A DNA stretch of 36,550 bases from Sphingomonas sp. BK345. GTDB lineage: Bacteria > Pseudomonadota > Alphaproteobacteria > Sphingomonadales > Sphingomonadaceae. The notes under the pieces were generated by a model. That model had not been told where the DNA came from. It made no database searches and worked only from the letters and a program-made list of their open reading frames with translations. The stretch spans positions 1 to 36,550 of the forward strand of contig NZ_JACHZX010000012.1 of assembly GCF_014193845.1 (NCBI RefSeq). Reading direction: 5' to 3'. The translations under genes were made by a program, and so were the position numbers. Each line of letters begins with the position of its first letter. Position 1 is the stretch's first letter. Positions 7,827 through 16,000 of this stretch are shown here, one piece after another.

Positions 7827-9197
7827 ATGAGCGACTGGCTGGCAAGCCTAGGGACGACGGTGGCGAACGTGCTCGAGCCGCATGGGCCCGCCACCTCGGC
7901 GGCGGCGCACAGCTACGCGCCGGGCGATTTCTCGATCCACTTCTTCCTCCAGCTCGCGGTGATCCTGGTGGCCTGCCGGGTGGTCGGCTGGCTCGGCCAG
8001 AAGCTGCTCGGCCAGCCGCAGGTAGTGGGCGAGATGATCGCGGGCGTGGTGCTCGGGCCCTCGCTGCTCGGGCTGCTCTTCCCCGGCCTGCAGGGTGCGA
8101 TCTTCCCTAAAGAGACGAAGAACGTGCTCTACGCCGGCGCGCAGCTGGGCGTGGGGCTCTACATGTTTCTGGTCGGCACCACGCTGCGGCTCGACCATTT
8201 CCGCACCAAGGCGCGCAGTGCCTCGTTCGTGTCGATGGCGGGGATCGCGGCGCCGTTCCTGATCGCGGTGCTGATCACCCCCTTGCTGCTCGGCGTGCCC
8301 GGACTGTTCGCGCGCGGGATCAGCCAGGCCAATGCGACGCTGTTCCTCGGTGCCTGCATCGCGCTCACCGCCTTCCCCATGCTGGCGCGGATCATCAACG
8401 AGCGCGGGCTGGCGGACAGTTCGCTCGGCACGCTCTCGCTCACCGCCGGCGCGTTCGACGACGCCTGCTCGTGGTGCGTCCTGGCGCTGGTGCTCGCCAC
8501 CTTCGGCGGCGGCGCGGGCGTGGCGATCCTGGCGATCGGCGGCGGGCTGCTATGGGCGCTGTTCGTGGTGCTCGCGGGGCCGCGGCTGCTCGCCCCGCTG
8601 GCGCGCAAGGTCGAGCGCGAGGGCGAGCTGAGCCTCACCAGCTTCGCAATCGTGATGATCGCCTTCTGCTGCTCCGCCTTCCTGATGGACGTGATCGGCA
8701 TCCACGCGATCTTCGGCGGCTTCATCCTCGGCGCGGTGATGCCGCGCGGGCTGCTCACCGCCGAGATCAAGCGCAAGCTCGAGCCGCTGACGGTGGTGCT
8801 GCTGCTGCCGATGTTCTTCACCTATTCGGGGCTGAACACGCGGATGGACATGGTCAACTCGGTCGAGCTGCTGCTGATCGCGCTGGGCGTGCTGGCCGCC
8901 TCGGTGATCGCCAAGGGCGGCGCCTGCTATCTCGCCGCGCGGCTGTCGGGCGAGGACAATCGCACCGCGCTCGGCATCGGTGCGCTGATGAACTCGCGCG
9001 GGCTCATGGAGCTGATCATCATCAACATCGGGCTGCAGAAGGGGATCATCGGCCCGACGCTGTTCTCGATGCTGGTGCTGATGGCGATCGTGACGACGAT
9101 GATGGCGAGCCCGCTGTTCGAGCTCTTCTACGGCCGCCGCGGTCGCAAGAGCGGCGAGCTGGCGCGACTCGACCGAAGCTACGCCGAGGCGGGCTGA
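7827..9197 (+). CDS. Cation:proton antiporter, CPA2 family
   Basis: 456-residue inner-membrane transporter with about 12-13 hydrophobic segments, expected to exchange Na+ or K+ for protons. I chose the ATG at 7827 because a strong GGGGGGAGGA lies just upstream; the open frame before it looks non-coding. The first membrane segments contain GQPQVVGEMIAGVVLGPS, a hallmark of the KefB/NapA-like group. A paired aspartate at residues 211-212 (AGAFDDACSW) matches the double acidic site of electrogenic CPA2 exchangers. There is no RCK/TrkA-N domain after the membrane part, so it is a core-only member. It stands alone, with no obvious operon partner. Confidence 0.9.
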   Translation: MSDWLASLGTTVANVLEPHGPATSAAAHSYAPGDFSIHFFLQLAVILVACRVVGWLGQKLLGQPQVVGEMIAGVVLGPSLLGLLFPGLQGAIFPKETKNVLYAGAQLGVGLYMFLVGTTLRLDHFRTKARSASFVSMAGIAAPFLIAVLITPLLLGVPGLFARGISQANATLFLGACIALTAFPMLARIINERGLADSSLGTLSLTAGAFDDACSWCVLALVLATFGGGAGVAILAIGGGLLWALFVVLAGPRLLAPLARKVEREGELSLTSFAIVMIAFCCSAFLMDVIGIHAIFGGFILGAVMPRGLLTAEIKRKLEPLTVVLLLPMFFTYSGLNTRMDMVNSVELLLIALGVLAASVIAKGGACYLAARLSGEDNRTALGIGALMNSRGLMELIIINIGLQKGIIGPTLFSMLVLMAIVTTMMASPLFELFYGRRGRKSGELARLDRSYAEAG

Positions 9198-9402
9198 GGC
9201 TGCGCCTCGAAGCTCGCCACGTTGGGTCAGGCGCGGCGGCACGGAAGATAAGGCGGCGCAACGGGCTAGGCCATGGCGGCGCGGCAGGGGTGCAGGACTA
9301 GCGCGGCTCTAATCTTGAAGCAGGACGAGGGCACGGCGACACCGCCGCCATGCAATGCCCTCCCCTCTCGCTCTCCCTGCCCGCGATCGGCGAGAGGCGC
9401 CC

Positions 9403-10179
9403 GTGGTGAGGGGCGTCGCACGCAAGTCGCGGCGGCTGCTGCAATGGGTCGCACCGATCGTCGCGGCGCTGCCGATCCTCTACTATCTCGGTGGCGTGCT
9501 GCTGAGCCTCGGCGCGTTCGCGCCAGCCGGCGTCGCGGGCCTCGGTGCGTTCGACCTCACCGAGGTGGCGACCGCCGGCTGGCTCAATCTCGGCCCGACG
9601 CTGCTGATCCTCGCGGCGGTATGGGTGATCGCGGCGACGCTGGTCTGGCCGATCTCGGCATCGCTGACCCGCGGCCTGGCCGAGCGGGCGCCCCGCTCCA
9701 GCGTCTTCGCCGCCGAGATCATCGGCATCGCCTTCTGCGCTTATGCCATCGCCTCGGTGGACGGCGTGTTCCAGCTGCTCATCGCGGTGTTCGCGACCTT
9801 GATCATCGTCGCGCTGGCGGCGGCGCAGCTGACCCGGAGCGAGACGGTGATGCGGGCGCGGGTCCGCCCGCTCGGCTGGTTCCTGCTGTGCTTCAGCGCG
9901 ACGATCGGACTGGTCGCGCTCGGAGAGGCGGCGTCTCCCTTCGGCGTCAGCACCCCGGCCCGCGCGGCGGCGCTGTTCGCCACGCCGTGGGGACAGCGCT
10001 GTGTCTATCCGGTGCTGATCGGGCGCGCGCGGTTGCTCTACGTCGACGGCGAACGCCTCTTCCTCTCCGACTATGAGAGCCGCAGCGTGATCCAGGTCGG
10101 GCAGGTGCCAGCCGGAGTTGCGCTCAGCCGTCACGTGCCCGTCTGCGCGCGCCTGACGCCCGTCGCGCCGGCGCGCTGA
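9403..10179 (+). CDS. Unrecognised integral membrane protein
   Basis: I do not recognise a family. From the GTG at 9403 (GAGAGG seven bases upstream) the product has 258 residues with about five hydrophobic segments: near residues 12-35, 50-75, 90-120, 120-135 and 160-185. A soluble tail of about 60 residues follows, containing PVLIGRARLLYVDGERLFL. An ATG at 9355 would add 16 residues, but they look like repeat-derived sequence and lack a ribosome binding site. The gene ends only 6 bases from the convergent oxidase gene at 10186. Confidence 0.65.
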   Translation: MVRGVARKSRRLLQWVAPIVAALPILYYLGGVLLSLGAFAPAGVAGLGAFDLTEVATAGWLNLGPTLLILAAVWVIAATLVWPISASLTRGLAERAPRSSVFAAEIIGIAFCAYAIASVDGVFQLLIAVFATLIIVALAAAQLTRSETVMRARVRPLGWFLLCFSATIGLVALGEAASPFGVSTPARAAALFATPWGQRCVYPVLIGRARLLYVDGERLFLSDYESRSVIQVGQVPAGVALSRHVPVCARLTPVAPAR

Positions 10180-10185
10180 CCGCGC

Positions 10186-11334
10186 TCAGTCACGCACGAG
10201 CACGTCCGGCCCGATCGCGGCGACGTCGGTGCAGCCAGTGAGCGCCATCGCGACGCGCATCTCGGCCTCGATCAGCGCGAGCATGCGCGCCACCCCCGCC
10301 TCGCCGCCCGCGGCGAGCGCATAGGCCCAGGCGCGGCCGAGCAGCACGCCGCGCGCGCCGAGCGCGAGCATCCGCACGACGTCGAGCCCGGTGCGCACGC
10401 CACCGTCCGCCAGCACGGTGAGCCGGTCCCCCACCGCCGCCGCGATCGCGGGCAAGGCGCGCACGGTCGAGGGCGTGCCGTCGAGCTGGCGGCCACCGTG
10501 GTTGGACACCACCAGCCCGTCCGCGCCGAGCGCCGCCGCCTCGCGCGCGTCCTCGGCGTCGAGAACGCCCTTGAGGATCAGCGGCCCCTCCCATTCTTGG
10601 CGCACCCAGTCGAGGTCGCGCCACGTCACGGTCGGGTCGAAATTGTCGCGCATCCAGCCGAGGAAATCCTCCAGCCCGCTGGAGTTGCCGAGCACCGGCG
10701 CGACGTTGCCGAGATGGTGCGGGCGGCCGTGGACGCCGACGTCCCACGCCCAGCGCGGGTGCCGCAGCGCCTGGCCGAAGCGCCGCGCCGCGCCGCGCCA
10801 GCCGCTCGCCCCCGCCAGCCCCGAGCGATAGTCGCGGTAGCGCGAGCCCGGCACCGGCATGTCCACCGTGAACACCAGCGCGCTGCACCCCGCCGCGCGC
10901 GCCTGGGCGAGCAGGTCGCGCATGAAGCCGCGGTCGCGGATCATGTAGAGCTGGAACCAGAAGGGCCGCGTCGTGCCGCGCGCCACCTCGTCGATCGGGC
11001 AGGCCGAGACGGTCGAGAGGCAGAAGGGCACCCCCGCTCTCTCCGCCGCGCGCGCCGCCTGCACCTCGCCGCGGCGCGCGTTCATGCCCGCCAGCCCGAT
11101 CGGCGCGAGCGCCACCGGCAGCGCCATGCGCTGGCCGAACAGCTCGGTTGAGGGATCGAGCGTGCCGATGTCGCGCAGCACGCGCTGGCGCAGCGCGATC
11201 GTCTCGAGATCGGCGACGTTCCGCCGCAGCGTCGTCTCGCTGTACGACCCGCCGTCGATATATTCGAACAGGAAAGGCGGCAGTCGGCGCCGCGCGAGCG
11301 CGCGGAAATCGAGGGTGGAAGCGACGATTGTCAT
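10186..11334 (-). CDS. FMN-dependent alpha-hydroxy-acid oxidase/dehydrogenase (L-lactate dehydrogenase-like)
   Basis: 382-residue TIM-barrel flavoenzyme that oxidises a 2-hydroxy acid to a 2-keto acid. The N-terminal FLFEYIDGGSYSETTLRRN block carries the active-site tyrosine and binds FMN. QLY and TVDMPVPGSR follow, and the catalytic histidine H279 lies in SNHGGRQLDG with its arginine. ADGGVRTG and ALGARGVLLGRA bind the FMN phosphate. I chose the ATG at 11334 because it gives the normal family length; the much longer open frame upstream crosses the divergent hydrolase gene. L-lactate is the commonest substrate, but glycolate or mandelate types cannot be excluded. The gene is divergent from the FAH-family gene at 11458. 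Confidence 0.9.
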   Translation of the reverse strand: MTIVASTLDFRALARRRLPPFLFEYIDGGSYSETTLRRNVADLETIALRQRVLRDIGTLDPSTELFGQRMALPVALAPIGLAGMNARRGEVQAARAAERAGVPFCLSTVSACPIDEVARGTTRPFWFQLYMIRDRGFMRDLLAQARAAGCSALVFTVDMPVPGSRYRDYRSGLAGASGWRGAARRFGQALRHPRWAWDVGVHGRPHHLGNVAPVLGNSSGLEDFLGWMRDNFDPTVTWRDLDWVRQEWEGPLILKGVLDAEDAREAAALGADGLVVSNHGGRQLDGTPSTVRALPAIAAAVGDRLTVLADGGVRTGLDVVRMLALGARGVLLGRAWAYALAAGGEAGVARMLALIEAEMRVAMALTGCTDVAAIGPDVLVRD

Positions 11335-11457
11335 GGGGTTCGGGTTCACGAAGGCGGTGGCGCGCTGTAGCGCATAGGTGCAACCTGCATCCACTGGCGG
11401 CGGATGGCAACGTCCCGCGTGCCCGAACCGCTTCCTCCAGCCCTCGAGGTGATCACG

Positions 11458-12321
11458 ATGAAACTCTGCCGCTACGGTGCGAAGGGCGCCGAGAAGCCCG
11501 CGCTGGTCGACGCCGACGGCGCGCTGCGCGACCTGTCGGGCGTGGTCGCCGACCTGACCGGCGACGAGCTCGCCCCCGCCGCGCTCGCGCGCCTCGCCGC
11601 GCTCGATCCCGCGACGCTGCCGCTGGTGGCAGGCACGCCGCGCTACGGCGTGCCGGTCGCGGGCTCGCAGAAGTTCATCGCGATCGGGCTCAACTATGCC
11701 GACCATGCCGCCGAGTCGAACCTGCCGATCCCGGCCGAGCCGGTGGTCTTCAACAAGTGGGTCAACTGCCTTCAGGGCGCCAACGACCCGGTGGTGATCC
11801 CGCGCGATAGCAGGAAGACCGACTGGGAGGTCGAGCTCGGCGTCGTGATCGGCACGCGCGCCAGCTATGTCGAGGAGGCCGACGCGCTCGATCATGTCGC
11901 CGGCTATCTCGTCGTCAACGACGTGTCCGAGCGCCACTGGCAGCAGGAGCGCGGTCCGACCTGGGACAAGGGCAAAGGCTTCCCCACCTTCGGTCCGGTC
12001 GGGCCGTGGCTCGTCACCGCCGACGAGGTGGGTGACCCGCAGCAGCTCGGCCTGTGGCTGTCGGTCAACGGGCAGCGCGTGCAGGACGGGTCGACGTCGA
12101 CGATGATCTTCACCGTCGCGCAGATCGTCGCTTACTGCTCGCAGTTCATGACGCTGGAGCCGGGCGACATCATCACCACCGGCACGCCGCCGGGCGTCGG
12201 CCTCGGCCAGAAGCCGGAGCCGTGGTACCTCAAGGCCGGCGACGTGGTCGAGCTCGGCATCGAGAAGCTCGGCGAGCAGCGCCAGGAGTTCGTCGCCTGG
12301 TCGCGCGAGGCGATCGGCTAA
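11458..12321 (+). CDS. Fumarylacetoacetate hydrolase family protein (diketo-deoxy sugar acid hydrolase-like)
   Basis: 287-residue FAH-family enzyme that would cleave a C-C bond in a diketo acid using a divalent metal. Visible landmarks are KFIAIGLNYADHAAE, the metal-binding DWEVELGVVIG (two glutamates), VVNDVSERHWQ (aspartate ligand), and the C-terminal GDIITTGTPPGVG. The length and the N-terminal small domain match the group that includes the 2,4-diketo-3-deoxy-L-rhamnonate and -fuconate hydrolases of sphingomonads. GAGGTG lies seven bases before the ATG. Its divergent neighbour oxidises 2-hydroxy acids. One product of rhamnonate breakdown by this route is L-lactate, so the two could serve one pathway, but that is inference. 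Confidence 0.86.
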   Translation: MKLCRYGAKGAEKPALVDADGALRDLSGVVADLTGDELAPAALARLAALDPATLPLVAGTPRYGVPVAGSQKFIAIGLNYADHAAESNLPIPAEPVVFNKWVNCLQGANDPVVIPRDSRKTDWEVELGVVIGTRASYVEEADALDHVAGYLVVNDVSERHWQQERGPTWDKGKGFPTFGPVGPWLVTADEVGDPQQLGLWLSVNGQRVQDGSTSTMIFTVAQIVAYCSQFMTLEPGDIITTGTPPGVGLGQKPEPWYLKAGDVVELGIEKLGEQRQEFVAWSREAIG

Positions 12322-12345
12322 GGTCCGAGCACCCTGCCGCTCCGG

Positions 12346-12365
12346 GCTCCCGCGTGCGCGGGAGC
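12346..12365. repeat. 20-bp palindrome, 9-2-9 family, copy 3
   Basis: GCTCCCGCG, a TG spacer and CGCGGGAGC form a perfect 9-bp inverted repeat with arms identical to copy 1. It lies between the convergent FAH and ThuA genes. Confidence 0.85.
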
Positions 12366-12388
12366 ACAAGCGGCGCGCGACTCGATCC

Positions 12389-12415
12389 GTCATCCCGGAA
12401 CAGGTCCGGGATGAC
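12389..12415. repeat. REP-like palindrome between convergent genes
   Basis: GTCATCCCGGA and TCCGGGATGAC form a perfect 11-bp inverted repeat around the loop ACAGG. The outer GTCAT/ATGAC matches the ends of elements A, B and C, so this looks like a solitary half-unit. A strong hairpin in transcripts from both sides could act as a terminator, but no U-run follows. Confidence 0.8.
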
Positions 12416-12538
12416 GGAAGATGATGGGGGTTCAGCAACTCTCGCCGGGGTTCGGGATGACGCGCCATCCCGGCCGCCGGGTCAGAACAAGAAGCTGCGC
12501 AAAGAGCGCCGCGACGCCCGCGACGCTCCGCCGTCCCG

Positions 12539-13327
12539 CTATTTCGCCGCCCAGCGGATCGCGTTGGTCAGCACGCGCCGGTAGTTGGGATCATCGTAAT
12601 TGGCCGCGTCATGGCCCAGCGCCGAGAAGAAGACATGCCCCTTGGCACGCGGGTTGACCCACATGATCGGGTGCTTGCCCATGCGCAGCTTGTCTCCGGT
12701 GCGGTAGCTCGCCTCGTCGACGCGGGCGAGCACGGTCATGCCATGCTGGCTGGGGTCGCCGCTGAACGAATACCATTCGTCGCTCGAGGTCCAGGGCAGC
12801 TTCACCCCCGCCATCACCGGGTGGCGCGGCTGGTCGACCAGGATCGTCGCGCGCTGGATGTGATCGGCCCCGTTGGGATGGCCGATGAACTCGGTGCCGA
12901 TGATCGTGTCGACGTACCAGGGCCACTTGTGGCTGTTGTCGCCCGCGGCGTGGAGCGCGACCACCCCGCCGCCGCGCGCGACGAAGCGCTGGAACGCGGC
13001 CTGCTGCTCGGGGGTCAGGAACTCGCCCGAGGCGCTGTTGAGCACCACCACCGAGAAGTGCTTGAGCGCCTCGTCGTTGAAGACCGCGCCGTTCTCTGTC
13101 TGGAAGCTCTTCCGGCCGAGGCCGCGCGCGATGTCGGCGAGCACCTCGTTCGAGTGCGGGATATGCTCGAAATGCCGCCAGCCGTTGGTCTTGCTGACGA
13201 TCAGCACGCCGCGCTCGATCCCGGCGGGCAGCGTCGGCGGGCTCGTGTCGAGCGTCGGCGCCGGCAGGTGCGGGTCGGGGGCGGCCTGCGCCAGTGCCAG
13301 CGCCCCGAGCATCGCGATCAGTCGCAT
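12539..13327 (-). CDS. Exported ThuA-domain protein
   Basis: 262-residue protein with a short signal peptide (cleavage near AQA-APDP) and a ThuA/class-I glutamine amidotransferase-like fold. The family markers are VLIVSKTNGWRHFEHIP at the first strand, VVLNSASGEFLTPEQQAAF, GGGVVALHAAGD with its histidine, the TSSDEWYSF segment, and the C-terminal HVFFSALGHDAANYDDPNY. ThuA-like proteins are linked to carbohydrate use, and their enzymatic role is unsettled. GGAGAG precedes the ATG. The gene begins 22 bases after the carboxylesterase gene on the same strand, so they probably form an operon of exported proteins. Confidence 0.87.
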   Translation of the reverse strand: MRLIAMLGALALAQAAPDPHLPAPTLDTSPPTLPAGIERGVLIVSKTNGWRHFEHIPHSNEVLADIARGLGRKSFQTENGAVFNDEALKHFSVVVLNSASGEFLTPEQQAAFQRFVARGGGVVALHAAGDNSHKWPWYVDTIIGTEFIGHPNGADHIQRATILVDQPRHPVMAGVKLPWTSSDEWYSFSGDPSQHGMTVLARVDEASYRTGDKLRMGKHPIMWVNPRAKGHVFFSALGHDAANYDDPNYRRVLTNAIRWAAK

Positions 13328-13349
13328 CCCATCTCTCCTGTGCTAAACG

Positions 13350-14783
13350 TTATCGCGCCGGCGTCGCGGCCGTGCGTGCCTGGTCGATCTCGGCGCCCCA
13401 CGGGTCGCGCGCCACCACCGTCTTCCCGTCGGCGGCGAAGTCCGCGATCGTGTCGGCGGCGCGATCGTAGCGCGGCCAGCGCGGCAGGCTGGCGCCGTTG
13501 GGATCACCTGTCTTGACGAAGTTGGCGAGATACTGCGCCATGGCATGCCCCATCGCGACGTCGCGCGGGCTGGTCTGCGCGCCATATTTGATCGCGGCAT
13601 TATCGAAAAAGAAGGGGATGTCGGTGGCGTGCTGCGCGCCGGGCTTGCCGATCGCGCTCGCGACATAGGAGAAGCGATACGCCCACACCGGCACGCCCTT
13701 GTCGGCGAGCCGCGCGGCGGCATCGCGCCCGCCCGCGACCATATAGCCGGTGCGCCCGCCGATGTCGGCGCTGGTGGCGCCGATCAGCATCGGCACGCGC
13801 GCGAACCGGTCCTGATCATAGGCGGCGCCCATGTCGACCACCACCTTGCCGTCGATGAAGGGCCCCGAGTAGGTCGGCGCGGCGGGGTCACGCGGCGCCA
13901 TCGAGGCAAGGTTGAGCCCGTCGACCACCTGCTCGCCCGGCAGCGCGCGCAGCCGCTCGAGCGCGTCGGGCGCATCGGGGTCGATGCCCTTGGCGCGTGC
14001 GAAGTTGGCGCCGACCCGCTCCGCGTCGGCCAGCGCCTTGCCGCTCGGGTCCGGGTGACCGTCACCGCCCGACATGGCGAAGGCCTGGTGGAACAGCCCG
14101 CGCGCCAGCGGCGAGGTGACGAGCTGGTGCACCGACATGCCGCCCGCGCTCTCGCCGACGATCGTCACCTTGGAAGGATCCCCGCCGAAAGCGGCGATGT
14201 TGCGTTTGACCCATTGCAGCGCCGCGATCTGGTCCATCGTGCCGTAATTCCCGAGCCGGCCGGCGTCGGCGTTGGCCTGGCTCAGCTGCGGCAGCGCGAA
14301 GCTGCCGAATCGGCCGAGCCGGTAGTTGAAGCTGACGAACAGCACGCCGCGCCGGGCCATGTTGGCGCCGGCATAGGTGGGCGGCGAGGCGCCGCCGTTG
14401 ACGAAGCCGCCGCCGTAGATCCACACCAGCACCGGCAGCTTGCCCTTGGCGGCGGCCCGCTTCCAGACATTGACGTAGAGGCAGTCCTCGGACGGCGTGG
14501 TGCCGAGCGGCGCGGCGTCGCTGGGGAACGGCAGCTGCATGCAGTCGGCCGCGTAGCGTGTCGCGTCGCGGGCCGTCGTCCAGTGCGCCGCCGGCTGCGG
14601 CGCCCGCCAGCGCAGCGCACCCACCGGTGGCGCGGCGAAGGGGATGCCCTTCCAGCTCGCGATGCCGTCGCTCACCGCGCCCCGGACAGGACCGGCGTCG
14701 GTACTGACCGTCATGCCCTGCTGCGCCAGCGCCGGCGCGGCGATGAGCAGCGCGGCCAGCGCCGCGGCGATCGGCTTGGTCAT
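13350..14783 (-). CDS. Exported type-B carboxylesterase
   Basis: 477-residue secreted serine esterase. I chose the ATG at 14783 because GGGGAGG lies upstream and a signal peptide ending near ALAQQG follows. Type-B hallmarks are SEDCLYVNVW, the oxyanion hole YGGGF, the nucleophile elbow GESAGG (serine near residue 212), and QHATDIPFFF with the catalytic histidine. The acid residue region reads IGATSADIGG, suggesting aspartate. The segment between that acid and the late AYRFSYV strand is only about 25 residues, shorter than in most family members, so an internal deletion or a compact subfamily is possible. The substrate is unknown. It probably lies in one operon with the ThuA gene downstream. 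Confidence 0.88.
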   Translation of the reverse strand: MTKPIAAALAALLIAAPALAQQGMTVSTDAGPVRGAVSDGIASWKGIPFAAPPVGALRWRAPQPAAHWTTARDATRYAADCMQLPFPSDAAPLGTTPSEDCLYVNVWKRAAAKGKLPVLVWIYGGGFVNGGASPPTYAGANMARRGVLFVSFNYRLGRFGSFALPQLSQANADAGRLGNYGTMDQIAALQWVKRNIAAFGGDPSKVTIVGESAGGMSVHQLVTSPLARGLFHQAFAMSGGDGHPDPSGKALADAERVGANFARAKGIDPDAPDALERLRALPGEQVVDGLNLASMAPRDPAAPTYSGPFIDGKVVVDMGAAYDQDRFARVPMLIGATSADIGGRTGYMVAGGRDAAARLADKGVPVWAYRFSYVASAIGKPGAQHATDIPFFFDNAAIKYGAQTSPRDVAMGHAMAQYLANFVKTGDPNGASLPRWPRYDRAADTIADFAADGKTVVARDPWGAEIDQARTAATPAR

Positions 14784-15015
14784 CCGTCTTCCTCCCCTTC
14801 GCGGCCGGATCTTGCCCGGCGCGCACCCTACCTTCCCCGCCGCGGCGGCGACGTCAACTGGCGCCACCGCGACCGACCGCCTCGATCACGACAAGCCCGT
14901 CGCTTCGCGAGGCACTTAGCGTGGTGGTTACCGCGTCGTTAACCGTGGCCTTAAGACTCTGTTAGGACTTTTATGACAGATCGTCTGTCACAAACACAGC
15001 GATAGGAGAGCTGCC
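14784..15015. other. Divergent promoter gap between carboxylesterase and GAF operon
   Basis: No coding sequence is apparent here. The part next to 15016 holds a GGTTA...TAACC inverted repeat (14926-14944) and a stronger palindrome at 14974-14990, described separately. Promoters for both directions should lie here, but I cannot place their boxes. Confidence 0.5.
14974..14990. promoter_or_regulatory. Candidate operator palindrome upstream of the GAF operon
   Basis: TGACAGA-TCG-TCTGTCA is a perfect 7-bp inverted repeat with a 3-base centre, 25 bases before the GTG start at 15016. The size and symmetry suit a dimeric helix-turn-helix regulator. Which regulator binds is not evident from the window. 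Confidence 0.5.
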
Positions 15016-15177
15016 GTGGATGATCCGCGCAAGCTCAAGAACGAGCTGGAAGTGGCGGCGCGCATCGCGGGCTCGCTGACCGATATACGCGCCGCGCAGG
15101 AAGTGGAGCGCTACATGCGCGAGGTGGAGGCCAAGCTGCGCTTCCCGCCCCGCCCCAGCGCCGACGTGGTGATCTGA
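15016..15177 (+). CDS. Small unrecognised protein coupled to GAF gene (53 aa)
   Basis: GTG start at 15016 with AGGAGAG five bases upstream, a very good ribosome binding site. The 53-residue product begins MDDPRKLKNELEVAARIAG and is mostly charged helix, ending in SADVVI. Its TGA overlaps the ATG of the GAF gene (TGATG), which is typical of translational coupling. I know no family for it. The strong start and the coupling are the evidence that it is real. It may bind or regulate the GAF protein, but that is a guess. Confidence 0.75.
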   Translation: MDDPRKLKNELEVAARIAGSLTDIRAAQEVERYMREVEAKLRFPPRPSADVVI

Positions 15178-15662
15178 TGGGCATCGCCGCTCCGATGCCG
15201 CTGAACGAGCCGCTGCGCCAGCGCGCGGTGGATGCGTGCGGCATCGTCACGCGCCCGCGCAACCCCGAGCTCCAGCGGATCGTCGAGGAAGCGGCGCGGC
15301 TGGCGCGCGCGCCGATCGCGGTGATCTCGGTGGTGGACCGGTCGCGGCAGTGGCTGGCCGCGCGCGTCGGCATCGACGGAGACGAGGGCCCGCGCGCCGA
15401 GTCCTTCTGCGGCCACACCATCCTGCGCCCGGGCGAGCCGATGATCGTCGCCGACGCGCGTGATGATCGCCGCTTCCTCGCCAACCCGTCGGTGCTGGGA
15501 CATCCGCACATCCGCTTCTACGCGGGTGTGCCGCTGGTCGATCACGCCGGCTTTGCGCTGGGGGCGCTGTGCGTCGCCGACACGCGACCGCGGCTCGGCC
15601 TGTTTGACGTCTACGACCTGACTCATCTCGCCCGCCACGCCGAACGGATCATGGCGCTCTAG
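15177..15662 (+). CDS. Stand-alone GAF-domain protein
   Basis: 161-residue protein consisting of a single GAF domain at about residues 20-160. Landmarks are ARAPIAVISVVDRSRQWLAARVG, AESFCGHTIL, VADARDDRRFLANPSV, IRFYAGVPLV and GFALGALCVAD, the usual order of strands in the GAF ligand pocket. No kinase, cyclase or helix-turn-helix domain is attached, so it would sense a small ligand or redox state and act through a partner. The coupled 53-residue protein upstream is the nearest candidate. The cysteine in SFCGH is common in this subfamily. Confidence 0.88.
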   Translation: MGIAAPMPLNEPLRQRAVDACGIVTRPRNPELQRIVEEAARLARAPIAVISVVDRSRQWLAARVGIDGDEGPRAESFCGHTILRPGEPMIVADARDDRRFLANPSVLGHPHIRFYAGVPLVDHAGFALGALCVADTRPRLGLFDVYDLTHLARHAERIMAL

Positions 15663-15730
15663 GCGCGGCCGGTCCGAACCTTCTGGCACCCGCCGCGGCG
15701 CGACGCGTTGGGATGGTGAAGGAGACGATC

Positions 15731-15937
15731 ATGTCAGACGAACGCGAGGAACAGCCCGTCCTGTACGTGCCGGACAGTCCCAACGTCGGCGCCGCCGATC
15801 CGGACGCGGACAAGGACGACCCCAAGCGCGCCGCCAAGGACCGCGCCCGTGCGGATGACCTCGCCGCCAAGGTGGCGGTGGGCGACGAGCTGTCGGGCTA
15901 TGAGAAGGTCGCCGGGCGCGGCGTCGTCGGCGAATAG
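15731..15937 (+). CDS. Small acidic hydrophilic protein, function unknown
   Basis: 68-residue protein starting at the ATG at 15731, which has AAGGAGA just upstream (the open frame extends 18 bases further but without a site). It is highly charged: an acidic N-terminal half with PDSPNVGAADPDADKDD, then a basic-acidic helix KRAAKDRARADDLAAKVAVGDE. It has no membrane segment or known domain. It lies in the stress-like cluster, convergent with the hemerythrin gene. Confidence 0.68.
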   Translation: MSDEREEQPVLYVPDSPNVGAADPDADKDDPKRAAKDRARADDLAAKVAVGDELSGYEKVAGRGVVGE

Positions 15938-15948
15938 ACACCTGATCA

Positions 15949-15978
15949 CCGCCGTCTCCCGCGAGGGGGAGGCGGCGG
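15949..15978. terminator. Strong hairpin between convergent genes
   Basis: A 12-bp stem (one G-T wobble) around a 6-base loop pairs CCGCCGTCTCCC with GGGAGGCGGCGG. It lies midway between the convergent gene ends at 15937 and 16001, so it is placed as a bidirectional terminator. There is no T-run on either side, so termination might need Rho or the hairpin might only stabilise 3' ends. Confidence 0.5.
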
Positions 15979-16000
15979 TAATCGCGTCAGGCGAGCGCCC

